Source: Anaerococcus sp. Marseille-P3915 (lineage in GTDB: Bacteria; Bacillota; Clostridia; Tissierellales; Peptoniphilaceae). Taken from it: a DNA stretch of 64,000 nucleotides. Each line of letters opens with the position of its first letter. The first letter of the stretch is position 1. The notes under the pieces were generated by a model that was not told the DNA's origin, made no database searches, and saw only the letters and a program-made list of their open reading frames with translations. A program made the position numbers and the translations under genes. Shown piece after piece: positions 37,447 to 47,325 of this stretch. Where the stretch lies: positions 208,639 through 272,638 of the forward strand of contig NZ_LT984888.1 in assembly GCF_900258475.1 (NCBI RefSeq), read 5' to 3'.

Positions 37447-38238
37447 ATGAATATATTAGAAGTTAAAAATTTAAAGGTGTCATTTTACCAATACACCAGG
37501 GGCCTTAGGCGAAGAAGGCTTGATATAATAAAAAATCTGAGCCTAGATGTAAGGGAAGGAGAGATTATGGCAATTTTTGGGGCATCAGGCTCTGGGAAAA
37601 GCCTCTTAGCTTCCGCCATCCTCGGACTTTTGCCCTACAATGGCTTTAGTGAGGGAGAAATCTTTTATAAGGGGCAAATCTTAGACCAAGATCTTTTGGA
37701 AAAAGTCAGGGGCAGGGAAATATTTTTCATTCCCCAGTCAATCACATCCCTTAACCCACTTTTAAAAACCAAGGACCAGGCAAGGATGACCCTAGCAAGG
37801 GATGATTATCATAAACAAAGACAGGTCTACCAGTCCTTTGGCCTGGGGAGTGATGTTGATGATATGTATCCAAGAGAGCTTTCTGGTGGCATGGCTAGGA
37901 GGGTTCTTGTAAGTGATGCGATCTTAAGCGGGGCAGATTTTATAATTGCAGATGAGCCGACCCCTGGCATGGATAAGGAGGCTACTGATGAGATTGTCAG
38001 CTATTTTAAAAAGATGAAGGAAGCTGGCAAGACCATCCTTCTTATAAGCCACGACATAAATATGGCTTTGTCATGTGCCGATAGGATTGGGATTTTTTAT
38101 GATGGAGAGATTATAGAAGTTGGGGATAGGTCCGCCTTTGCTAATAAGGGGGCAGGTCTAGCCAATCCCTATTCTAAAAGGCTCATAAGGGCCCTGCCTG
38201 AAAATGGCATGGACTTAGATAGGATAGAAAATGATTGA
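37447..38238 (+). CDS. Nik/Opp-type ABC importer ATPase 1
   Basis: 263-residue NikD/DppD-like ATPase: Walker A GASGSGKS near 49, Q-loop in FFIPQSITSLNPL, signature LSGGMARR and Walker B FIIADEPTPGMD. Four bases after permease 2, overlapping ATPase 2 by 8 bp. The signature differs slightly (GGMARR rather than GGMRQR). Confidence 0.93.
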   Translation: MNILEVKNLKVSFYQYTRGLRRRRLDIIKNLSLDVREGEIMAIFGASGSGKSLLASAILGLLPYNGFSEGEIFYKGQILDQDLLEKVRGREIFFIPQSITSLNPLLKTKDQARMTLARDDYHKQRQVYQSFGLGSDVDDMYPRELSGGMARRVLVSDAILSGADFIIADEPTPGMDKEATDEIVSYFKKMKEAGKTILLISHDINMALSCADRIGIFYDGEIIEVGDRSAFANKGAGLANPYSKRLIRALPENGMDLDRIEND

Positions 38239-38857
38239 AGTAAAGAATTTGTCCTTTTCCTATGATGGGAAGAGGGATATTATAAAAAACTGTAGCCTCA
38301 CGCTAGAGAGGGGTGAGGTCTTGGGCCTTGTGGCCCCATCAGGTTATGGCAAGTCGACTCTTGGTAAACTTATGGCAGGCTACATAAAAGCCCCAAGGGG
38401 GACTGTTCTTGTGGATGGCAAGGACATCAGAGACCTTAAGGGCTTTCTGCCAGTCCAGATGGTCCACCAAAATCCAGAGAAAAATGTAAATGTCACTTGG
38501 AAGGTGGGAAAGATTTTAAATGAAGGCTGGCAAGTGACTGGCGAAATAAAAGAGGCCTTTGGCATCAGGGAACAGTTTCTAGACAAGTTTCCCGTAGAGC
38601 TATCAGGCGGCGAACTCCAAAGGATTTGCCTGTCAAGAGTCATGGGAGATTCTTGTAAGTACCTAATAGCAGATGAAGTCACAAGTATGCTAGATACTAT
38701 AAACCAGGCTGAAATTTGCAGGATTTTGCTAGACTTTGCTAAAAATAAAAAGGTTGGAATCCTCTTCATTTCCCATAATAAGGCCCTTCTAGACCTAATT
38801 GCCGACAGGATAATCGACCTTAGAGATATAAATAAGGAAAGCTACGACAGAAAATAA
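38231..38857 (+). CDS. Nik/Opp-type ABC importer ATPase 2
   Basis: 208-residue NikE-like ATPase, short for Opp/Dpp proteins but usual for NikE. Walker A APSGYGKST (first residue Ala instead of Gly), Q-loop MVHQNPEKNVN, signature LSGGELQR, Walker B YLIADEVTSMLD. The C-terminal oligopeptide-type extension is missing, which supports the Nik-like subgroup. Last gene of the importer operon. Confidence 0.92.
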   Translation: MIEVKNLSFSYDGKRDIIKNCSLTLERGEVLGLVAPSGYGKSTLGKLMAGYIKAPRGTVLVDGKDIRDLKGFLPVQMVHQNPEKNVNVTWKVGKILNEGWQVTGEIKEAFGIREQFLDKFPVELSGGELQRICLSRVMGDSCKYLIADEVTSMLDTINQAEICRILLDFAKNKKVGILFISHNKALLDLIADRIIDLRDINKESYDRK

Positions 38858-38970
38858 GATGTTGTGGCTTTTTTTATGATTTAAAAGGCAATTAAAAAAA
38901 TACTGCAAAGTTTTAAAAAATATGTTAAAATATAGTTAATAAAACTTTATGGACACAAAAGGAGTAAATT

Positions 38971-39963
38971 ATGGCAAAAAATTTCAGAGGCAAATCATTT
39001 CTAAAACTTCTTGATTTCTCATCAGCAGATATCAGATACCTTTTAGACCTAGCAAAAAACTTCAAAGACATGAAAAGAGCTGGAGTTCCTCACAGATATC
39101 TTGAGGGCAAAAATATAGCAATCATCTTTGAAAAAACATCTACAAGGACCAGATGTTCTTTCGAAGTAGGGGCTTATGACCTAGGCATGGGAGTAACCTA
39201 CCTTGATCCAACAGGTTCACAAATGGGCCACAAGGAATCTGTTGCCGATACAGCCAGAGTCCTAGGCAGAATCTATGACGGTATAGAATTTAGGGGCTTT
39301 AAGCAAGAACACGTCGAAGAGCTTGCAAAATACTCAGGAGTCCCAGTATGGAACGGTCTTACTGACCAGTGGCACCCAACCCAAATGCTAGCCGATGTCC
39401 TAACAATCGAAGAGCATTTTGGTTATTCTAAGGGCCTTAAGTTCGTATATTTCGGCGATGCTAGAAATAATATGGCAAATTCCCTAATGGTAGTTTGTGC
39501 AAAACTAGGTATAAATTTTGTAGCCTGCGCTCCAAAAGAGCTCTTCCCAGAAGAATGGCTAGTTGAAGAATGCAAGAAAATTGCGAAAGAAAACTTCTCA
39601 ACAGTTACCCTTACAGAAGATGTCAAAGAAGCAGCTACAAATGCTGATGTAATATACACAGATGTCTGGGTATCAATGGGTGAGCCAGCTGAAGAATGGG
39701 AAAAGAGAATCAAAATCCTTAAACCTTACCAAGTCACTAAAGAGATCATGGCCATGGCAAACAAAGAAGCCATCTTCCTCCACTGCCTACCAGCCTTCCA
39801 CGACAAGGAAACCAAGGTCGGCAAGGAAATCTTTGAAAAATATGGTCTTGACTCAATCGAAGTTACAGATGAAGTCTTTGAATCAAAACAATCCCTAGTC
39901 TTTGACGAAGCAGAAAACAGGATGCACACCATAAAAGCAGTAATGTATGCAACACTTTGCTAG
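38971..39963 (+). CDS. argF: ornithine carbamoyltransferase
   Basis: 330 residues. Carbamoyl-phosphate site KTSTRTR with a Cys following (near 55-62), HPTQMLAD, and the ornithine-site HCLPA at 271-275. Interconverts ornithine plus carbamoyl phosphate and citrulline. No arcA or arcC is seen beside it, so a catabolic (arcB) or biosynthetic role cannot be decided, but the downstream ornithine-type genes favour amino-acid breakdown. A TAAAAT-like -10 lies near 38925. ATG has an AAAGGAG site; followed by a strong terminator. Confidence 0.96.
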   Translation: MAKNFRGKSFLKLLDFSSADIRYLLDLAKNFKDMKRAGVPHRYLEGKNIAIIFEKTSTRTRCSFEVGAYDLGMGVTYLDPTGSQMGHKESVADTARVLGRIYDGIEFRGFKQEHVEELAKYSGVPVWNGLTDQWHPTQMLADVLTIEEHFGYSKGLKFVYFGDARNNMANSLMVVCAKLGINFVACAPKELFPEEWLVEECKKIAKENFSTVTLTEDVKEAATNADVIYTDVWVSMGEPAEEWEKRIKILKPYQVTKEIMAMANKEAIFLHCLPAFHDKETKVGKEIFEKYGLDSIEVTDEVFESKQSLVFDEAENRMHTIKAVMYATLC

Positions 39964-39971
39964 CTAGCAAA

Positions 39972-40015
39972 AATCACCTGGCCCTAGGATGATCCTAGAG
40001 CTGGGTTTTGTTTTA
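39972..40015 (+). terminator. terminator of argF
   Basis: CACCTGGCCCTAGGAT with ATCCTAGAGCTGGG, a long stem with one-base loop, followed by TTTTGTTTT. Confidence 0.85.
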
Positions 40016-40150
40016 AGAAACTTAGGAAGAGTCTTTAGCTAATTTTCCTAGTTTTTGGCCATATGATTGGTATGGTAGAAGTAGTCTAATAAATTTAAAA
40101 GAGAATAGACGATAATAATCGTTAATTAAACCTCTACATAAGGAAATAAG

Positions 40151-41311
40151 ATGGACAAGCTTGATGTAAATAAAAATATAAAAAAAGATATAAGCGCCGA
40201 GGTCTTTATATTTTTGGGCCTCTTTCTGGGACTTTTTATCTATATGGCAAATATAATGGGTGGGACAAACATGGTCAAGACCATGATGCTCACCTCCTTT
40301 GACCTCTTGATGAATGTATGCTTCTACCTGATGGCGGTGGCAGTACTTGCAGGGGGCCTATCAGCAATTTTTTCAGAATTTGGGGTAATTGCCCTGGTAA
40401 ATAAAATCCTTTCTAAGCTCATGGGTCCTATTTATGACCTACCAGGAGCAAGCTCTCTAGGAGTTTTATCCTGCTTTATGTCTGATAACCCAGCCATCCT
40501 CACCTTGGCTAGGGATGATAATTTTAGGATGTATTTTAAAAAATACCAGATGCCAGCCCTAACCAACCTAGGCACAGCCTTTGGCATGGGCCTTATCACA
40601 GTCACATCTATGATGGCACTGCCTGTTGAGGCCTCCCTAAAGGCGGCCATGGTAGGCCTACTGGGGGCAGTTTGCGGATCAGTTGTATCGGTAAGGCTTA
40701 TGATTAGAAAGACCAAAAAATATTACGGGACAGAAGAGATGGTAGAAACCAAGTCGGTCAAAGCCATCCCTGCTGGCTTTAGGCAGGTAAGAGAGGGCTC
40801 TGTCGGCTCTAGATTTATCACAGCCCTCCTTGATGGGGGCAGGGTCGGAGTAGACATGGGAGTGGCTATAATTCCTGGAGTTTGCCTAATCTGTACCCTA
40901 GTAATTATGCTAACAAATGGGGCAGGAGCAAATGGCTATACAGGCGAGGCCAACCAAGGCATAGCCCTCTTGCCAGTAATCGGTGAGAAATTATCCTTTA
41001 TAATAAATCCAATTTTTGGCTTTAAAAGCCCAGAAGCCATAGCCGTTCCAATCACAGCCCTAGGCTCAGCCGGTGCTGCCATAGGTCTTGTAGCAGATAT
41101 GGCAGGCAGGGGAATAATTTCAGGCAATGACATAGCAGTTTTCACATCTATATGCATGTGCTGGTCAGGCTATCTATCAACCCACATAGCCATGATGGAT
41201 GCTCTAGATACCAAGGAAATGACAGGCAATGCCATAATTTGTCACACCATAGGCGGTCTATGTGCAGGATTTTTTGCCCATTTGCTTTGGACTTTGCTTG
41301 CCTTCTTGTAA
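40151..41311 (+). CDS. CD0519/CD1768-type membrane transporter
   Basis: 386-residue integral membrane protein with about nine to ten hydrophobic segments and a nucleoside-recognition/Gate-like core (GASSLGVLSCFMSDNPAIL, VGVDMGVAIIPGVCLI). It resembles the CD0519/CD1768 family of clostridial membrane proteins, whose substrate is unknown. First gene of an operon with two LOR/SDH-domain enzymes (37 bp gap), so an amino-acid substrate such as ornithine is a reasonable inference. ATG 40151 has AAGGAAAT. Confidence 0.8.
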   Translation: MDKLDVNKNIKKDISAEVFIFLGLFLGLFIYMANIMGGTNMVKTMMLTSFDLLMNVCFYLMAVAVLAGGLSAIFSEFGVIALVNKILSKLMGPIYDLPGASSLGVLSCFMSDNPAILTLARDDNFRMYFKKYQMPALTNLGTAFGMGLITVTSMMALPVEASLKAAMVGLLGAVCGSVVSVRLMIRKTKKYYGTEEMVETKSVKAIPAGFRQVREGSVGSRFITALLDGGRVGVDMGVAIIPGVCLICTLVIMLTNGAGANGYTGEANQGIALLPVIGEKLSFIINPIFGFKSPEAIAVPITALGSAGAAIGLVADMAGRGIISGNDIAVFTSICMCWSGYLSTHIAMMDALDTKEMTGNAIICHTIGGLCAGFFAHLLWTLLAFL

Positions 41312-41348
41312 GATTGACGTTAAATTTTAAAAATAAAAAGGAGTAGAC

Positions 41349-42455
41349 ATGGAATTTAAACTAGCAGAACTTGCCTTGCCAGATTTTTCTAAGGAAGAAT
41401 TTACCAAGGCAGAAAATATTAAAACATGCCCAGCAGAAGCTGATGGCATAGCCCCAGATGGCTTTTACCTTACCCACCACAAGCCTACATTTTATAAGGT
41501 AGATGGCAAGTTTATCCTACCAGACCACAACAGCCTCAACTGTGTGGCAAGTCTTGTTGATGGAAAAATTTTAATTAAGGAAATCAGGGAAATAAAAAAG
41601 GGCGATAAAATAGTTTTAGGCAGGGATGGAAATCTAGATGAAGGGATTTTTGTCGATGAAAATGCCTTTGGAGCCGATGCCTACTCCAAGCCAGGCAGGT
41701 CCGTTGAGACTTCTTCTTCAAGAGACTATGACTATTTATTTGAACTTTTAAAACATGAAAGAGATTCTGAAGATGGCTATATAGTTTGGGTCCTAGGCCC
41801 TGCAGTAGTCTTTGACTATGATACAAGAAATGCCCTAAATGCCTTGGCTAAAGAGGGCTTCATAGATTGCCTCTTAGGCGGCAATGCCATGGCAACCCAC
41901 GACCTTGAGGGTGGTTATTTAAATACAGCCCTTGGCCAAAATATCTACACCCAAGAAAACCAACCAATGGGCCACTACAACCACCTAGACCTCTTAAATG
42001 AAGTAAGGATAGCAGGCTCTATCAAAGAATTTATCAAAGAAGGCCATGTCAAAGACGGCATCATCAAAACCCTATCAGCCATGGATGTACGATTTGTCCT
42101 TTCAGGTTCAATTAGAGATGACGGCCCACTTCCAGAGGTCATCGGCGATACAGATAAGGCCCTTACAGAGACTAAAAAAGAGCTAGATAAGGCCACAGTT
42201 ATAATTTGTATAGCAACCATGCTTCACTCACTTTCAGTGGCAAATATGGCCTCATCTTACAGAAAAAGAGCCGAAGGCAAGGTTTCTCCAGTCTACCTAT
42301 ACTCTGTCGATGTTACTGAAAATGTCGTTCACAAGGTAGAAGCAGCCAGGGAAAACCTCGCAGTAGTGCCAATGGTGACCAATGTCCAAGACTTTGTAGT
42401 CAACCTCCAAAAGGCCCTAGTAGATGATAAAAATAGCCAGGAAGGAGAAAAGTAA
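41349..42455 (+). CDS. LOR/SDH-domain protein, ornithine cyclodeaminase-like
   Basis: 368 residues resembling the LOR/SDH conserved domain (TIGR00300-like), as in archaeal ornithine cyclodeaminase and the C-terminal part of cyanobacterial AgrE/ArgZ. Visible family motifs: GGNAMATHDLEGGYLNTALG, GSIRDDGPLPEV near 253-264 and MLHSLSVANM, ending VTNVQDFV. It likely binds NAD and acts on ornithine or a related amino acid. It lacks the arginine dihydrolase N-terminal domain. ATG has an AAAGGAG site; it ends in a TAATG overlap with its paralogue. Confidence 0.75.
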   Translation: MEFKLAELALPDFSKEEFTKAENIKTCPAEADGIAPDGFYLTHHKPTFYKVDGKFILPDHNSLNCVASLVDGKILIKEIREIKKGDKIVLGRDGNLDEGIFVDENAFGADAYSKPGRSVETSSSRDYDYLFELLKHERDSEDGYIVWVLGPAVVFDYDTRNALNALAKEGFIDCLLGGNAMATHDLEGGYLNTALGQNIYTQENQPMGHYNHLDLLNEVRIAGSIKEFIKEGHVKDGIIKTLSAMDVRFVLSGSIRDDGPLPEVIGDTDKALTETKKELDKATVIICIATMLHSLSVANMASSYRKRAEGKVSPVYLYSVDVTENVVHKVEAARENLAVVPMVTNVQDFVVNLQKALVDDKNSQEGEK

Positions 42456-43549
42456 TGAGCCTAGAAATGCCAAAATACCATCATCCAGATTTTGATCAGG
42501 ATTTTCTAAAAAATGCTCCAAATGTGACCCTAGAGGAAGTTACAGTTGATGGCCTAAGTCCTAGAAACTACCACGCCCTATCAGTTTATCCAGAATATTT
42601 CAAGATAAATGGCAAGTGGGTTCTAGCCGGCCAATCAAGAATGGATACAGTCTGTGTAGCAAATGACACAGAGGGCGGGGAGAGCGTGGATATAGTCGAA
42701 TTTAGAAATCTTAAAAAAGGCGATAAGGTGGTTATCGGCCGCACTGAAGACGCTTCTGAGGGAATTTATGTGTGGACAGAGGGCTTTTTAGAGCCAGATG
42801 AGCACGTTGATACCTTCGCCTTTAGGGCTGGTAGGTCTCGTGAAACAGCCTTCTCCATGGATTATGACAATCTTTATGAAGTCCTAAAACACGAAAAGGA
42901 AAATGGGGGCTATGTGACCCTAATTGTCGGCGCTGCCCTAGCCTTAGACCGCGATTCAAGACTTGCCCTAGAAAGACTAATAAGAAATGGCTATGTAAAT
43001 GCCATCTTTTGCGGCACAGAAACAGCAGCCTTTGACCTAGAAAAGGGAATCTATGGCACATCTTGGGGCCAAGAACATTTTGAAAAAGAACAAAATACAA
43101 CCAGAAACCTCTTTGAGACAATCAACCTTGCCAGAAAATATGGGTCAACCAAGGCCCTTGTAGAAAGCGGACTTGTCAAGGATGGCTTTATGAAGGCAAG
43201 TGTGGAGATGGATATACCTGTTGTAATTGCAGGCACCATCAGGGATAGGCTTGGTCTACCTGAGACAATTAACAATGTCTACCAGGCCCAAAATGAGATG
43301 AGAAAGCACGCCAGAAAGACATCTACAATCATAATGATGTCTGCGATTCTTTATACAATCGCCACAGGCAACATGACCCCATCTTATAATATCTTTGATG
43401 AAAAGGTCAGACCTGTTTATATGTATACCATCGATATCCAAGAATTTGCTGTAAACAAACTCTCAGACAGGGGTACAGTCACAGCAGTATCCATGGTAAC
43501 AAACGTCCAAGATTTCATCAGAAACGTGGACAGGGCCCTTAATTTATAG
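42455..43549 (+). CDS. LOR/SDH-domain protein, second paralogue
   Basis: 364 residues, same fold and length as the preceding gene (FCGTETAAFDLEKGIYGTS, FETINLARKYGSTKALVESG, NVQDFIRNVDRAL). Key motifs have drifted: THDLE is now AFDLE, and GSIRDDGPLP is GTIRDRLGLP (near 259-268). Translation is coupled through TAATG. The pair probably forms a heteromer in which this chain is structural or has a different substrate; that is inference. Confidence 0.75.
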   Translation: MSLEMPKYHHPDFDQDFLKNAPNVTLEEVTVDGLSPRNYHALSVYPEYFKINGKWVLAGQSRMDTVCVANDTEGGESVDIVEFRNLKKGDKVVIGRTEDASEGIYVWTEGFLEPDEHVDTFAFRAGRSRETAFSMDYDNLYEVLKHEKENGGYVTLIVGAALALDRDSRLALERLIRNGYVNAIFCGTETAAFDLEKGIYGTSWGQEHFEKEQNTTRNLFETINLARKYGSTKALVESGLVKDGFMKASVEMDIPVVIAGTIRDRLGLPETINNVYQAQNEMRKHARKTSTIIMMSAILYTIATGNMTPSYNIFDEKVRPVYMYTIDIQEFAVNKLSDRGTVTAVSMVTNVQDFIRNVDRALNL

Positions 43550-43582
43550 AAAATTAGCTAGGATAATCTAATTCAGACAATA

Positions 43583-43754
43583 GACAAAATCCAAAAACGC
43601 TTATCCGACTACAGAAATTTAGAAATTCTAAATTTCATAATCCTGTAAATCGCAAACTCGCTTACGCTCAAACAGTGCGATTTACGGGCGGATTATTTCA
43701 ATTTGAATTTCTTGAAATTTCTTCCGAACGGAACGCTTCCTTTTGGATTTTGTC
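43583..43754. repeat. 172-bp imperfect palindrome
   Basis: Outer arms GACAAAATCCAAAA (43583-43596) and TTTTGGATTTTGTC (43741-43754) are perfect inverted repeats, extended by ACGCTT/AAGCGT-type pairing. The centre holds a perfect ten-pair stem GTAAATCGCA/TGCGATTTAC (about 43646-43686), flanked by AAATTT hairpins. Resembles a small non-autonomous repeat element. Confidence 0.7.
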
Positions 43755-43820
43755 ACTTTATCAATAATCTAAGCCGGTATAATCCGGCCTTTCTTTTGCC
43801 TTAAACTTCCTTGAAAACTT

Positions 43821-43850
43821 TTGCATTATCATGGTAATTAATGCTATAAT
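43821..43850 (+). promoter_or_regulatory. promoter of the sucrose operon
   Basis: TTGCAT, 18-bp spacer, TATAAT; initiation near 43857, just ahead of the operator-like palindromes. Confidence 0.65.
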
Positions 43851-43863
43851 TATTACAAGAGAT

Positions 43864-43905
43864 AATATTTATAAATTTTTATCATTATTAAGATTTATAA
43901 ATATT
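43864..43905. promoter_or_regulatory. paired operator-like palindromes before the sucrose PTS gene
   Basis: AATATTTATAAAT (43864-43876) and its exact reverse complement ATTTATAAATATT (43893-43905). Each contains the palindrome ATTTATAAAT, with centres 26 bp apart. Lying downstream of the -10, they fit a repressor site. No regulator gene is adjacent. Confidence 0.5.
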
Positions 43906-43931
43906 GTTCAACTTTTACGAAAGGAATTATT

Positions 43932-45889
43932 ATGAACAATCAAGAATTGGCGAAAATTATCGTCGACAAGGTTGGCGGCAAGGATAATATAATATCCTAC
44001 CAGCACTGCGCCACAAGACTTAGGCTAGTCTTAAGGGACTTTGATAAGATTGACAGAGATTTTATCGATGACCTAGAAGGTGTTCAAGGCACAAACATTG
44101 CAAATGGCCAATACCAAGTCATCTTAGGACCTGGCAAGGTCAACCTAGTTACAGGAGAGGTTGGAAAAATCGTTGGAGAAAGCGGATCGGCCCAGGATAG
44201 CGATGAGCCTAAGGGCAATATCCTCCAAAGAGGGGTCAAGGTTTTATCAGATATATTTGTTCCAATCATTCCAGCTATCGTTGCTGCCGGTCTTTTGATG
44301 GGTATCAATAATATCTTAACCAGTCCATTTTTTAATGGCAGGACAGATTCGATTATTAGCCTATATCCACAAATAGCAGACCTTGCTAATATGATCAACG
44401 TCTTCTCATCAGCAGCCTTTGCCTTCCTACCAGTTCTTATAGGCTTTTCTGCAACTAAGAAATTTGGAGGCAATCCATTTTTAGGAGCTGCCATGGGTAT
44501 GATTATGGTCCACCCAGAGCTTTTAAATGCCTATGCCCTAGGTACAACAGCCCCTGCTGATGTGCCTGTTTGGAATATTTTAGGCCTTGCTATACCAGCA
44601 GTTGGCTATCAAGGAACAGTTTTACCAGTTCTTGCCGTATCTTGGATACTAGCAAAGATTGAAAACTTCCTCCACGATAAGACCCCAATCTGGCTAGATA
44701 ACCTAACAACCCCACTTCTAGCGACCCTAATTACAGGTTTTATTACCTTTATCCTAGTAGGTCCAATCATGAGAAACGCTGGTGATATGCTTACAAATGC
44801 CATCACCTTTATCTACACCAAACTTGGTTTTGTGGGCGGGGCAATCTTTGGTCTTCTTTATGCACCAATTACCCTTACAGGTATGCACACCACTCCTTTA
44901 TACCAATTGAGACCCAACTTATTGCAAATCAGGCTGTGTCAGGCGGATCCTTTATCTTCCCAACAGCATCAATGAATAACGTTGCCCAAGGAGCTGCTGT
45001 TATAGCTGTTCTTCTTACAACAAAGAATGAAAAAATGAAATCAACCGCTGCCGCATCAGGTGTATCAGCCATGCTTGGAATCACAGAGCCTGCTATGTTT
45101 GGTATTACCTTAAGGCTAAGATATCCATTTATTGCTGCAATCATTGGTTCTGCAGCAGGATCTGCCTATATTGCCCTAAGACATGTACTTGCCATTGCCC
45201 TAGGAGCTGCAGGTATCCCTGGTATCATCTCAATTAGACCAGAAAATTGGCTAGACTTTATAATCGGCCTTGTAATTGCAATGGTTGTTGCCTTTGGTCT
45301 TACAATTTTCTTTGGCAAGTCAAATATGTTTGCAGCAAAGGAAAAGCCAGCCCCAAAAGCTGAGCCTAAAAAGGATGAAAAAACAGAAGAAAAACTAGTA
45401 GAAAAAGAAGAAGTTAAAGCCGCACCAGCTAAAAAGGAAATAATCGAAATCTTTAACCCTGTAAAGGGAGAGGTCTTTAATGTCAGCCAATCAGTTGACC
45501 AAACCTTCGCATCAAAGATGATGGGCGATGGGGTTTGCATCAATCCAAGCGAGGGAAGAGTATATGCCCCATTTGACGGTGAAGTTGCATCAATTTTCCC
45601 AACAGGCCACGCCGTAACCCTAACTTCCGCTGATGGCATCAATGTCCTAATCCACATTGGCGTAGACACAGTTTCCCTAGATGGTCAGGGTTTCACTAAA
45701 CATGTAAAAGATGGCGATAAGGTAAAAACAGGCGACCTACTAATCGAATTTGACCCAGACCTTATCAAATCCAAGGGCCTATCTGACCAAACCATGGTAA
45801 TTATAATGGATTCAGATGATATGGATATCAAATTTAAACAGGGCCTAAGAGATAAGGCTGCCAAGATAATGGAGATAAAAAATGCTTGA
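43932..45889 (+). pseudogene. scrA: sucrose-type PTS transporter IIBCA, frameshifted
   Basis: Two overlapping frames (43932-44975 and 44936-45889) together encode one PTS permease. IIB domain residues 1-80 with phospho-cysteine in YQHCATRLR (Cys26), IIC membrane domain to about 460, then a Lys/Glu/Ala linker and a glucose-type IIA domain with active HIGVDTV. The break is at 44885-44892: the first frame reads GMHTT, whereas the second frame reads HHSFIPIE, the family sequence being GMHHSF. Two extra bases (AC in CACACCAC) explain it. The frame carrying IIA joins scrB in an 8-bp overlap. Either a true inactivating or phase-variable mutation, or a sequence error; without it the gene would make about 650 residues. 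Confidence 0.88.
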
Positions 45890-47276
45890 TAGGAAAATCT
45901 ACCAAGAAAATTACGGGAAATTACAAAAAATGAAGGAAGAAGTGGAAAAAGATCCGCTTCTTCTAGCTTATCACATCTATCCAGAGACAGGTTGGCTAAA
46001 TGACCCAAACGGTCTCTGCCAGAAAGATGGGACCTATCATTTTTATTACCAAGCCTCACCCCTTGATGAAAATAGGGGAGATATAGGCTGGGGCCATGTT
46101 TCAAGTCCTGACCTTATAAATTATAAGAGAGAAGATTTTTTTATCTTTCCAGATAGTAAGTATGACAAGTATGGTGCCTACTCAGGTTCAGCCTTCATAG
46201 AAGATAATAAGCTTTCATTCTTTTATACAGGCAATGTAAAATACCCGGGCGACTTTGATGGCATCAACGAAGGTAGAGAACACAACACCTTAAAGATAGA
46301 TTCTGATGCCTACAGCTATGGTGAAAAAATCCTCATAATGGATAATGACGACTATCCAGCAGACATGACCAAGCACGTAAGAGACCCTAAAATCTACAAA
46401 AAAGATGGGGCCTATTATATGTTTTTGGGAGCCAGGTCCAAGGCTGACAAGGGCATGGTTTTAGTTTTTAAATCAGAAGATTTAAGAGATTTTACCTACC
46501 ATATGAGGATAGATACAGATTATGATTTTGGATTTATGTGGGAGTGTCCAGATTTTTTTGACCTAGATCATAAGCAAATCCTAATCTGCTGCCCACAGGG
46601 CTTAGCAAGTGAGAAATACAAATTTCAAAACATCTACCAGTCAGGATATTTTTTCATAGACCTAGATTTAGAAAATAAGACCTACAAGCTGGGAGATTTT
46701 GAAGAGCTTGACTACGGTTTTGACTTCTACGCCCCACAGACCTTTGAGGATGAAGCTGGCAGAAGAATCCTTGTAGGCTGGATGGGAATCCCAGATGCAG
46801 ACTACACCAACCCATCAGTCAAATACAAATGGCAACATGCCCTAACTATACCAAGAGAGCTAAAAATTAAAAACCAAAGACTAGTCCAAGAACCAATCAA
46901 GGAATTAGAGGCCCTAAGAGGCTCAAAAATAGACCTAGAAAAAGGCAAAGTATATGAAGAATTGACATTTGAAGCTTCCGCTTACAATATAAGTGGCGAT
47001 TTTAAAATATATTTAAGAAAAGATGTGACTTTATTCTACAAAGATGGAATTTTATCCTTAAAAATGGGCAAGTCCGGTTCGGGAAGAGATGAAAGGCTCA
47101 TAAAAATAGATGAAATCACAAGCTTAAGAATATTTTCAGACAGGTCATCCCTAGAAATCTTCATAAACGACGGCGCCTACGTCATGACAAATAGGGTCTA
47201 TGCCAAAGAAGGATATTTCAAATCAGAAGACCTAGATTTAGCCATCTATCCTCTAGGTGCCTTTACATTTTCTTAA
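45882..47276 (+). CDS. scrB: sucrose-6-phosphate hydrolase (GH32)
   Basis: 464-residue cytoplasmic invertase that splits sucrose 6-phosphate from the PTS into glucose 6-phosphate and fructose. GH32 motifs: WLNDPNG with the nucleophile Asp41, RDPKIY near 166-171, and ECPD near 221-224 with the acid/base Glu. The C-terminal beta-sandwich ends LEIFINDGAYVMTNRVY. It overlaps the IIA coding end, so the operon is scrA-scrB. Terminator follows at 47286. Confidence 0.95.
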   Translation: MLDRKIYQENYGKLQKMKEEVEKDPLLLAYHIYPETGWLNDPNGLCQKDGTYHFYYQASPLDENRGDIGWGHVSSPDLINYKREDFFIFPDSKYDKYGAYSGSAFIEDNKLSFFYTGNVKYPGDFDGINEGREHNTLKIDSDAYSYGEKILIMDNDDYPADMTKHVRDPKIYKKDGAYYMFLGARSKADKGMVLVFKSEDLRDFTYHMRIDTDYDFGFMWECPDFFDLDHKQILICCPQGLASEKYKFQNIYQSGYFFIDLDLENKTYKLGDFEELDYGFDFYAPQTFEDEAGRRILVGWMGIPDADYTNPSVKYKWQHALTIPRELKIKNQRLVQEPIKELEALRGSKIDLEKGKVYEELTFEASAYNISGDFKIYLRKDVTLFYKDGILSLKMGKSGSGRDERLIKIDEITSLRIFSDRSSLEIFINDGAYVMTNRVYAKEGYFKSEDLDLAIYPLGAFTFS

Positions 47277-47283
47277 AATCAAG

Positions 47284-47315
47284 CAAAAGCTCCCAGCTGG
47301 GAGCTTTAATTCTTA
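47284..47315 (+). terminator. terminator after scrB
   Basis: AAAGCTCCCAGCTGGGAGCTTT is a perfect palindrome followed by AATTCTT; the T run is weak. Confidence 0.6.
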
Positions 47316-47325
47316 AAGGAGATTT

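Larger units (their letters stand above)
43550..43931. other. 382-bp intergenic stretch
   Basis: Contains a long imperfect palindrome (43583-43754), the sucrose gene promoter and two operator-like palindromes. No gene. Confidence 0.65.

Noticed and set aside
43932-45889. Programmed ribosomal frameshifting in the sucrose PTS gene
   Set aside because: No slippery heptamer or stimulatory structure is visible at the junction, and the shift needed is explained by an extra CA/AC dinucleotide.
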